Assembly (NCBI RefSeq): GCF_000142905.1
Contig: NW_013657621.1
Coordinates: forward strand, 191,573-215,122
Direction: 5' to 3'
Origin: Thecamonas trahens ATCC 50062
Lineage: Eukaryota; Apusozoa; Apusomonadida; Apusomonadidae
Length of the DNA: 23,550 nucleotides
Of this stretch, positions 8,074 to 15,387 are shown one piece after another. Both the position numbers and the translations under genes were made by a program. The notes under the pieces are model-generated. The model saw only the letters and a program-made list of their open reading frames with translations, did not search any database and was not told the origin of the DNA. Position 1 is the stretch's first letter. Each line of letters opens with the position of its first letter.

Positions 8074-10887
8074 ATGGCAAGTGGACTCCGGATTGCGACC
8101 GACGGGAGCCTGGGTAGCGGGGGCGGTGGCGTGTCGCTGGTCTCGCCGCGTGGAATGGTGCTGACGCCGAGGGTGAGCGCGGGGGCGGGCGGTGAGGGTG
8201 GCGGCGGAGGCGGAGTGAGTGGGGCCGGCGGAGGCGGGAGTGGAGGCGGGCGGCTGTGGAGCCATGGGGATGATGCGCTCGCGAGTGGCATGTCGCTCTT
8301 CCACCTGCTGCGGTCTGCGACGCGTCCAGACGAGGCGGTCATTCGGCTGACGGCGGCATTGGAGCAGGCGGCCAACGGGACGGACGCACACGTGGTGGGG
8401 ACGGGCGAGCAGGCGGAGATCTTGCTGTTCATGGCACATTCAGTGGCGTCGGCCCGTGCACCAGCTACGGTCGGTCTGGCGCTCTCCAAGCTCGCGTCTA
8501 TTTTCCGGGTCGACTCGAACCGGCTGCGGGCGCTTATTGTGCACGCACTGCCGCTGGCGGCACCGCACGTGGTCAAGCTCGCCGCGCCGGGCCGTGTGGT
8601 CGATCCGGTGCTCTTTGTGACGGTCTCGAACGATCCGCTGGCGCGGGCACTGGCGCTGCAGGCACTGGCGCTGCTTGCCCCGGTGGTAGCGGACCGGGTG
8701 GATGTGCGGCACGCGGTGCTGGCGGGACTTGTCTCGCCGGCACACCGCGAGGCTGCAGCGGCGGGCGCGGCAGCCAAGGCCATTGCGCCGCACTCGCCAC
8801 ACTTTGCTGCGGCGCTGCTTGCGCATGCGGCGGAGCAGATGGCTCCTGGCACGGTCTGCTCGACGGACACACTGCTGAGAGTCCTCGACTTGCTGCCCGC
8901 GATCAACGCCGGCGATGCGTCGCTATTCGACAAGGTGGCGGGGCTGGCGCTGGGCGTGCTCGACTCTGCGCCTGCTCCGCCGGTCATGGTGCCGGCGGTG
9001 GCGGTCCTTGCCGAGCTTGCGACGTCGTCAGCGGCGGCGGCAGCAGCACTGGTCGGCGACTCGCACTTTCACGCCTCGCTGAGTGGGGCGCTTGCCGAGC
9101 TGGTCGAGAACTCACCTGCCAAAGCGGTGCGGCTAGCGGCGGTAGCTGCGGCGCGGCGGATGGCATCGCGGCCGCTCCTCGCAGCACATCACATTGATGC
9201 CGGGCGCGTCATTAGCTGGCTGGACGCACCCGAGCTGGCGCCTGGCGCCGCTGCGCTTCTCCGTGCCGTTGTCCGGCAGCCGGCCCAGCTCGCCCATCCG
9301 CCGGCGCAGCTCTTGGCGGCGCTGCTTCAGCGATTTACCGAGAGCAAGGCAACGCCGCTGCTTGCGCCGTTGCTGGTCGACCTCGCGTGTCGCGAGGACC
9401 ACTCTGCGGCGCCCGAGCTGTACACTGCAGTGGAGGACGCCGTGCTGGCTGCGGTGCTTGGCGAGACCGATGACGCGCCCGAGATCTATGCATGCCTTGC
9501 GCGGCTGGCGACGTCGCGCGACGCGCCACACACTTTTGTGGCGGCGGCGGTAGAGGCTGCGGCGCGCAAGGTTGAAGCGGCAGTTGTAGGGCGGAAGAGC
9601 GAGCAGCTCACGTCACCGCTCCGGGCGCTGACGGCGATGCTCAAGAGCGGCGCAGCCGAGGCGGCGGCCGTGAGCGCGATGGTCGATAGCCTGCGGGCTG
9701 TGGCGGATGCGATCCGGGGATGGATCGAGGCCGAGAGTGCCGGCGAGGCGGAGTGGACAAAGCCTGGCGACATGGTGCGGTGCGTGGCGCTGTGCTTCTG
9801 CTCCTCGCCGGGCGAGGAGCGCGTGCTGAGCGCGCTGGAGAGCAGCCCTGATGCGTTTGAGGAGAAGTGGATGCCGCTGCTGCTGAGCAGCGAGGCCTGC
9901 GGCAGCGGATGGGCGCTGTACCAGTTGGGCGAGCGCGCGGCGCGCGGCGGTCACTTTGAGAGCGCTGTGACGCTGTGGGCTTGCGTGGCGTCGGGCGTGG
10001 CGTCGCCGTGGTCGTACTGGCTTGACGCTGCCGTCAGAATGGTGAGCGGAGCCGAGGCATTGGCGAATGGGTCCAAGGCTGCGAGCGCTGGGGCAAACAG
10101 CGCAGTTGTGGCTCGGTTGGGCGAAGCCGAGGCTGCGCTGGCGGCTGCGCGTCTCGCAGTCTGCGCACTGCAAACGGCGCACGGTGAGCGCGGGATCGGA
10201 GTTTTCCAGGGTGCGTGGCTCTCTGCGGTGAGCGACATGTGCGCGGGGCTGAGCGGTGTGGCACAGGTCGGTGCCGGGCTGCAGAGCGCGCCTGCTCTGT
10301 TTCGGGCGCGGCTGGCAGCGAGCGTGGGTGTGGGCGCGGTGCGGCTGGCGGAACTGTCTGATGCAGCGCTGGACATGCGTCAGGGCGACGTGGCGGCGAT
10401 GGAGGCTGTGCGGTGCGGAGCGGCCCAAGTCGAGGCTGCGCTGACTGCGCCGCGGCTGGACGGTGACGAGCTGGCGAGAGCGATGGCGCAGTGCCTGGCG
10501 TCGCTGGCAGTAGTGCCGTCACGGGTGTTTGTGCTGAGCGCACCACCGGCGCCGTCGCTGTTTATTTCCGAGGCGAGTCGCGGCGACGATGGCGTGGCGG
10601 TGCCGTGCCGTGCCGGGACGGACGTCAAGCTCACGCTTTCGGGCGAGGTCCCGCTCGGGCTGGCGCACTCTGTCGTCATCGAGCTCTCGACCGGTAGCGC
10701 GTGGCAGCACCGGGTCGAGGCCAAGTTGCACGGCTCGCGGTTTTTTCGGACAGCGGTGGTGGTACCGACCGAGGCAGCGAGCGGTGGGCGACGGCTGGTG
10801 GCGAGCGTGTTTGTGCGGAGCGAGGACGGCGGGAGGCTGCGCGCGTCAGGCCCGGTGGTCGACGTGGCGCTGGCAGTCGAGCGGTAG
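8074..10887 (+). CDS. INTS7: Integrator complex subunit 7 homolog
   Basis: A 937-residue protein, close to the roughly 960 of animal INTS7. Integrator is a nuclear RNA polymerase II-associated complex that cleaves nascent RNAs such as snRNA precursors; INTS7 is a helical-repeat scaffold subunit. Residues 1-60 are glycine-rich. From about residue 65 the protein is all helical repeats. The best family signals are LALSKLASIFRVDSNRLRAL (about 135-154), followed by DPVLFVTVSNDPLARALALQ and ALALLAPVV (about 177-205), which match the INTS7 N-terminal HEAT region. The C-terminal 150 residues look beta-rich, as in INTS7. The ATG at 8074 is in frame and follows a C-rich leader. Codon use is typical of the window. 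The stop is 5 bp from the stop of the opposing GTPase gene. Confidence 0.85.
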   Translation: MASGLRIATDGSLGSGGGGVSLVSPRGMVLTPRVSAGAGGEGGGGGGVSGAGGGGSGGGRLWSHGDDALASGMSLFHLLRSATRPDEAVIRLTAALEQAANGTDAHVVGTGEQAEILLFMAHSVASARAPATVGLALSKLASIFRVDSNRLRALIVHALPLAAPHVVKLAAPGRVVDPVLFVTVSNDPLARALALQALALLAPVVADRVDVRHAVLAGLVSPAHREAAAAGAAAKAIAPHSPHFAAALLAHAAEQMAPGTVCSTDTLLRVLDLLPAINAGDASLFDKVAGLALGVLDSAPAPPVMVPAVAVLAELATSSAAAAAALVGDSHFHASLSGALAELVENSPAKAVRLAAVAAARRMASRPLLAAHHIDAGRVISWLDAPELAPGAAALLRAVVRQPAQLAHPPAQLLAALLQRFTESKATPLLAPLLVDLACREDHSAAPELYTAVEDAVLAAVLGETDDAPEIYACLARLATSRDAPHTFVAAAVEAAARKVEAAVVGRKSEQLTSPLRALTAMLKSGAAEAAAVSAMVDSLRAVADAIRGWIEAESAGEAEWTKPGDMVRCVALCFCSSPGEERVLSALESSPDAFEEKWMPLLLSSEACGSGWALYQLGERAARGGHFESAVTLWACVASGVASPWSYWLDAAVRMVSGAEALANGSKAASAGANSAVVARLGEAEAALAAARLAVCALQTAHGERGIGVFQGAWLSAVSDMCAGLSGVAQVGAGLQSAPALFRARLAASVGVGAVRLAELSDAALDMRQGDVAAMEAVRCGAAQVEAALTAPRLDGDELARAMAQCLASLAVVPSRVFVLSAPPAPSLFISEASRGDDGVAVPCRAGTDVKLTLSGEVPLGLAHSVVIELSTGSAWQHRVEAKLHGSRFFRTAVVVPTEAASGGRRLVASVFVRSEDGGRLRASGPVVDVALAVER

Positions 10888-10892
10888 CGTGA

Positions 10893-13187
10893 CTATGAAA
10901 CAGCGCATGACTCGACGCGCTTGTCTTTGTCGATAGCCTTGAGTGCCGAAGACCGCGAGGCTGGAAGCGAGAGCGAGCGGGCGTGGAGTAGAGACGGCGG
11001 GCCGGTGGGCAGGCTCTCGGCGGCTGACAGGGGCGCGGCGAGGACGGCAGCGAGATGGGCGAGCGGCGTGGTGGCGTTGACGGCGGTCTTTGCCGAGGTC
11101 TCGACAAAGTGCATGTTGTGTGCGGCGGCAAAGGATGCACCGGTAGGTGTGTCAACGACGCGGGCAGCGGTAGCGTCGTTCTTGTTGGCGACGAGGACGA
11201 GGCGGGCCGAGGTGAGGAGGCCATGATTGGCCAGGAGCGGGAGCCAGTTGTCCGCAATAGCGGCAAAGGAGGCGGCGTTGGTGACGTCGTACATGAGGAC
11301 GACGGCGGCGGCGCCGGCAAAGACCAGCTGCGAAGCGAGGCGGTAGGCCCGTACGCCGGCGGTGTCCCAGAGCTGGAAGAGCACAGTGCTCGATCCAGGC
11401 TGCTCTGAGCGCGGGAAGCGGACAAATACATGGTCGACGCCGATGGTGGGTGGCAGCTTAAAGGCAAACTTGAGATTAGCCATGCGGCGGCAGAGCGAGG
11501 ACTTGCCGACCCCGGCCTCGCCGACGAGGACAACCTTCAGCAGGCGATCGCGGCGGGGCGTAGCCGGCGGCGGACTCGACGGTGGCAGTGTGGGCGAGGC
11601 GAGGTCGTGGGCGGGCGCGGCAGCGCGCGACCAGAGAGTGTCTTCCACGGTGGAGGGGGCATGTGCGACGGGCCGACAGCCACAGTAGGCGCAGTTGACG
11701 GCGTCTGTGCCGCGGACAAACTCGGCGCAGCCGCAGTCTGAGCACGCGCTGCGGACGACGCCCTGGGCGTCGGTCTGCGACCAGCGGGTAAAGACATAGA
11801 AGAGCCAGGCGTCCTTGAAGGAGTGACGGTCCTTGCAGTGAGAGAGGAGGCCGAGGGCGGCGAGGGCGTTGCCAAGTTCGACGGCGTGCGTGCGGCTCGT
11901 GGCAAGACCCTCAGCGACCATAAAGTCGACGGCCTCGGATCCGACAAAGACGTTGCGATAGGCCTTGAGGCGGTAGGTGCGCTTGTCGACGCGGAGACCG
12001 GCGCGGAGGCGACGGATGAGTTCCGGCCCGTCGACGGTGAGGAGGGCATCCGCGGTGACGTGGGCGGCAAAGCCGACGGCGGCGGTCGATGACGAGATCG
12101 ACTCGGCGTCGGATGCGGTGGCATCGGGCTCGTCGACACGTTGGTAGCCCGGCGGGGCGATGTTTGCGGCGCCGAGCGAGGCGAGGAGGTAGTCGCGGGC
12201 GGCCGGCTCGGTGACATTTTCGAGCAGAGCTTCGCGGAGAGTGGTTGCTTTTGTCGAGCACATGAGCGAAGTTCCGGAGCGTGGAGCGTCGGGGGCCAGG
12301 GCGGCAGCGAGGACGTGCCACGGGAGGACGACAGCGTGGTCAGCGACGCGAAGGCGGAGGCGGGCCTCATGAGCATGGAGCGCGTCGAGCAGGGCGTCGG
12401 CGCCATTGGCGGCCTTGGCGGCGACATTGGCCATGATGCCGAGGACGTGGGCGACGACGGTGTGGAGCTCCGACTCTGGCGGGAGCTGAGCGGCAGAAGG
12501 ACGGTCCGAGGGCAGGGCCGACATGGAGAGGGCGAGGCGCGACGAGCCCACGAGCGGCGAGCGTTGCGGGCCGGAAGCGATCGGCGACTGCGGCGAGGCT
12601 AACCGTGGCTTGAGCACAGCCAGAGTCGCCTCGCCAGAGGATGGGCTCGGGGCGAGCGCGAGATGGGCCAGCATGAGCAGATGGACCAAATCGGCAAGCA
12701 CTTCGGCCGAGGCGCCGACGGCGGCAAGACCCGAGGGAAAGCGAATGATGGCACGGAGAATGGCGAGCGGAAGGGCAGCCCAAGTGAGCTCGCCACGAGA
12801 GAGCGGAACATCACCAGAAGCATCGGCGTCGGTGCGTGTGGCAGCAGCAAGGAGGGCAGCGAGGAGGAGGACACCGCCGGGAGCGTCGGGAAGAGGCCGT
12901 TCTGAGCAGACTTCGGCAATCCACTCATCATCAGCACCGAGTGCCGACGTATGTATGTGTCGAAGCGAAGCCATGAGCTCATGTGCAAGAGCCACTATCT
13001 CTGCATCTCCGGCGCCCAAGCCCGAGCACCCGCCGCCGCCCGGCTGTCTCGCCTCGGCCGATGACTCCACCGTCCGACCCACGAGCGGAAGCGACAGGTC
13101 TAACGTCTTCAAGGCCGACCCTGTGCGTCCTGCCAAGTGGCCCAGGACATCCAGCATCCTCTGCTGTGCGTCTCGGGCACTTAGCAT
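10893..13187 (-). CDS. DEP domain, zinc-ribbon and Rab-like GTPase fusion with CaaX box
   Basis: A 764-residue protein from the ATG at 13187; an in-frame ATG at 13286 would add 33 proline-rich residues encoded by C tracts, which I treat as leader. Counting from the upstream Met, residues about 34-415 are helical and unrecognised. A DEP domain lies at about 421-500 (LKAYRNVFVGSEAVDFMVAE, then LGNALAALGLL and DAWLFYVF). A probable zinc ribbon follows, with Cys 515, 518, 520, 532, 535 and 537. A Ras-superfamily domain starts at 579: GEAGVGKS P-loop, TIGVD switch I as in Rabs, WDTAG, NKND and ETSAK. The residue after DTAG is Val, where most Rabs have the catalytic Gln. The protein ends in CAVS, a CaaX motif predicted to be prenylated, unlike the usual double-cysteine Rab tail. 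It probably acts at membranes; partners are unknown. Confidence 0.88.
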   Translation of the reverse strand: MLSARDAQQRMLDVLGHLAGRTGSALKTLDLSLPLVGRTVESSAEARQPGGGGCSGLGAGDAEIVALAHELMASLRHIHTSALGADDEWIAEVCSERPLPDAPGGVLLLAALLAAATRTDADASGDVPLSRGELTWAALPLAILRAIIRFPSGLAAVGASAEVLADLVHLLMLAHLALAPSPSSGEATLAVLKPRLASPQSPIASGPQRSPLVGSSRLALSMSALPSDRPSAAQLPPESELHTVVAHVLGIMANVAAKAANGADALLDALHAHEARLRLRVADHAVVLPWHVLAAALAPDAPRSGTSLMCSTKATTLREALLENVTEPAARDYLLASLGAANIAPPGYQRVDEPDATASDAESISSSTAAVGFAAHVTADALLTVDGPELIRRLRAGLRVDKRTYRLKAYRNVFVGSEAVDFMVAEGLATSRTHAVELGNALAALGLLSHCKDRHSFKDAWLFYVFTRWSQTDAQGVVRSACSDCGCAEFVRGTDAVNCAYCGCRPVAHAPSTVEDTLWSRAAAPAHDLASPTLPPSSPPPATPRRDRLLKVVLVGEAGVGKSSLCRRMANLKFAFKLPPTIGVDHVFVRFPRSEQPGSSTVLFQLWDTAGVRAYRLASQLVFAGAAAVVLMYDVTNAASFAAIADNWLPLLANHGLLTSARLVLVANKNDATAARVVDTPTGASFAAAHNMHFVETSAKTAVNATTPLAHLAAVLAAPLSAAESLPTGPPSLLHARSLSLPASRSSALKAIDKDKRVESCAVS

Positions 13188-13241
13188 GGCTAGCCAGTGG
13201 ATAAGTGGGTGAGGTGGGAGAGGAGGAAGGAGAGGAGGGGA

Positions 13242-13252
13242 GGGGGGGGGGG
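13242..13252. repeat. G/C homopolymer (11) near the start of the GTPase fusion
   Basis: On the minus strand this is an 11-base C run 55 bp before the ATG at 13187. It lies inside the optional proline-rich N-terminal extension if the ATG at 13286 is used. Its similarity to C runs before other genes favours the downstream start. Confidence 0.75.
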
Positions 13253-13326
13253 TGGGGTGGGGTGCGTGACACAAAGACTCGTTCATTCATTTTGAATGGT
13301 GACATTGGAGGCGAGGAGCGGGGGAA

Positions 13327-13352
13327 GGGGGGGGGGGGGGGGGGGGGGGGGG
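13327..13352. repeat. Longest homopolymer in the window (26 G/C)
   Basis: A 26-base G run on the plus strand, C on the sense strand of the GTPase fusion, sits between that gene and the patatin gene. It is likely promoter or leader sequence of the fusion gene. The true length is uncertain because runs this long slip during replication and sequencing. Confidence 0.85.
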
Positions 13353-13417
13353 TATCGGGCAGCATGTTGGGGAATGGTGTGTGAGGCACAGGGTTGTTCG
13401 GCTGGGGGGTTTAGATC

Positions 13418-15238
13418 TTATGCTCTGGACTTGGACTTGGACTTGGACTTGGACTTGGACTTGGTGCGCGGAGGCGAGGGCGAGGAGGCGGTGGACTTGG
13501 TCGGCGGCCAGACACAGTCGAGGAAGCGGAGGGTGGCAGCGTGACCGGCAGTCATGAGGGCTTCGAGACGGGCAGGCGTCATAGCCATCTCCATGGTAGA
13601 GTAGCCCTTGGCAGGCAGGTGGCAGATGAGTTCCGGATAGGAGCGCTCGAGGACGCGATACGGCCCGGACATGGTGGCATCAAGGAGGTTTTCCAGGTGC
13701 TCCAGAGCGAGGTTGTGCAGGCCATCGCGCGACGGCGGGGAGGGCTTTGGCGGGCGCCAGGAGTCCTCGTGAATGGCAGCAGAGAGCGGCATGTCGTCCT
13801 CGATGAGGAAGCCGATGATCGGGTGGTCGGAGCCCGGGGCGGTGCGGCCCATCATGGCGCGGACGCGCGGATCCTCCGAGGTGACGAGATCGAGGGCAAA
13901 GACATCGAGAAGGCCGCCGTCAACAACCACAGCGCCAGTGCGGTCGTCGCCGAGATATGTGCCCCACTCGGAGCGCCAGGTGACGAAGCGGTAGGCGGCC
14001 ATGAGCGCCATAGACATGCGGGTGGCCCAGGCGACAGGCACGTCTGGCGCAGTCCGGTGGTTGAGGACCAGGCGTTCGCCGTTGGTCACATCGGCGGCGA
14101 CGACGGTGAGATCTGCGCCGGTGACAGCGTACAGCTGAGCCATGGTTGGCTCAGGAACGGAGGCCAGGCTTGGGTGGTAGGTATGGATGGCCTCGTTGAT
14201 GTAGTCGACGAGGGCGTTGCCGACAAGGGCGCCACCGAGCTCGTAGAGACCAAACAGGACCCGGAAGTCACGCGAGTGGTTGAAGAGCGCATTGAGAATG
14301 AGCGAGTTGCCGGCGGCAACGGCGGCTTCGGGGACAAGCGGAATGTGGAGGGTGTTGAGCGCCTGCGCGAGCTGCGACGACGACCGGAGCTCGGGCGAGA
14401 CGTCGCTCGGCAGCGGGAGGTCCATGGTGATGGCTTGCATGGCTGAGACCATCTTGCCGGTGTTGTCACGCCGCTTGGAGAGCGCGAAACGATGGACGTC
14501 GCCCGGCGAGAGGCCAATGGCGGTGATAGTGGCCATGAACGCGCCGGCCGAGGTGCCGATGAGCCGACCAAACTTAAGCCCACGGGTGACAAGCGCGCCG
14601 AGGGCGCCGATGAACACGTTGCCCTTGGCACCACCGCCCTTGAAGACCATGTCAACACCGGCGCTGATATCAGTCTCGTGCGCGGTAGAGTCGGCAGCTG
14701 CCATCGCTGCGCGGTAGAGCGCATCGACCGAGCGGCCGGCGCTCGCCGGATGCTCGGCGACGTAGGCGGCGGCAACTGCGGCCTTCTCCTCCTCGGCGCG
14801 GGCATGGACCTCGCTCCAGTCAATGACCGGCGGCAACGGGAGATCGTGGGCGTGTGAAGCACGGCGGAGGACGTTGACGGCCTTGTCGGTGGCAGCCACC
14901 ATGGTCGGCGGCGGCGATTCGAGCGGGGCGCTGGTGGCCAGTGGGTGGCTTGCCATCCAGGCCGGCGAGAGCGAGGTGTGGTGGTCGATGGGCAGTGCGC
15001 CGTTGTGCAGCGCCACCGACGTAATGCCAAACATCTCACTGTACTCTGTCTCGCCGCTGCTGCTGTGATCGGCAGCAATGCCCGCCAGCACAGCCGCGTC
15101 GCCGGTGAGGACCTGTCCGCTGCTTGGCGTCTTGCGACTGGCCCGGCCCGGCTTGGTCTTTGCCCGCTTGGTCGCAGGCGACCGGTGCGAGCTCGATGCG
15201 GCAGGCGGCGTCTTGGCGCGGCGCTTGCGGGTAGACAT
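13418..15238 (-). CDS. Patatin-like phospholipase
   Basis: A 606-residue probable lipid acyl hydrolase. Patatins use a Ser-Asp dyad, and both parts are visible: the oxyanion-hole motif GGGAKG at 201-206, the nucleophile elbow GTSAG at 228-232 (Ser230), and DGG at 440-442 (Asp440), preceded by the usual AWATRMSMALMAAYRF helix. The first 40 residues are basic, with KRRAKT and KRAKTK clusters that look like a nuclear targeting signal or membrane-surface anchor. The extreme C-terminus is a six-fold Lys-Ser repeat. No signal peptide or transmembrane helix is evident, so a cytosolic or nuclear enzyme is likely. The ATG at 15238 is the first in frame. Substrate (phospholipid or neutral lipid) cannot be told from sequence. 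Transcription runs the same way as both neighbours, with separate spacers. Confidence 0.92.
   Translation of the reverse strand: MSTRKRRAKTPPAASSSHRSPATKRAKTKPGRASRKTPSSGQVLTGDAAVLAGIAADHSSSGETEYSEMFGITSVALHNGALPIDHHTSLSPAWMASHPLATSAPLESPPPTMVAATDKAVNVLRRASHAHDLPLPPVIDWSEVHARAEEEKAAVAAAYVAEHPASAGRSVDALYRAAMAAADSTAHETDISAGVDMVFKGGGAKGNVFIGALGALVTRGLKFGRLIGTSAGAFMATITAIGLSPGDVHRFALSKRRDNTGKMVSAMQAITMDLPLPSDVSPELRSSSQLAQALNTLHIPLVPEAAVAAGNSLILNALFNHSRDFRVLFGLYELGGALVGNALVDYINEAIHTYHPSLASVPEPTMAQLYAVTGADLTVVAADVTNGERLVLNHRTAPDVPVAWATRMSMALMAAYRFVTWRSEWGTYLGDDRTGAVVVDGGLLDVFALDLVTSEDPRVRAMMGRTAPGSDHPIIGFLIEDDMPLSAAIHEDSWRPPKPSPPSRDGLHNLALEHLENLLDATMSGPYRVLERSYPELICHLPAKGYSTMEMAMTPARLEALMTAGHAATLRFLDCVWPPTKSTASSPSPPRTKSKSKSKSKSKSRA
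13427..13462 (-). repeat. Six 6-bp tandem repeats encoding (Lys-Ser)6
   Basis: Six perfect hexamers (GGACTT on the plus strand, AAGTCC in sense) sit just before the stop of the patatin gene and give its alternating Lys-Ser tail. Perfect identity between units suggests recent or ongoing slippage expansion. Confidence 0.9.
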
Positions 15239-15387
15239 GGTGCTGTGGAAGGGGAGGGAGAGTCAAGTATGCGTGGCTTGCGGCTGCGGTGAGGGAGGGG
15301 GGTGGCTGGCAGTTGAAGGCGAATTTCTTTGGGGTCTTTTTTTTCGAGAGGCCAACGGCGTACAGGTGCGGCTGCTCGCGGTGGCAG

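Noticed and set aside
13188-13286. N-terminal extension of the GTPase fusion from the ATG at 13286
   Set aside because: The 33 extra residues are proline-rich, encoded by C/T tracts like those in the leaders of other genes. The extension remains possible, but the ATG at 13187 is preferred.
744-13352. Long G and C runs as telomere, CRISPR or mobile-element features
   Set aside because: There is no telomeric unit, no spacer-repeat structure and no terminal repeats or transposase. They are isolated homopolymers near gene starts.
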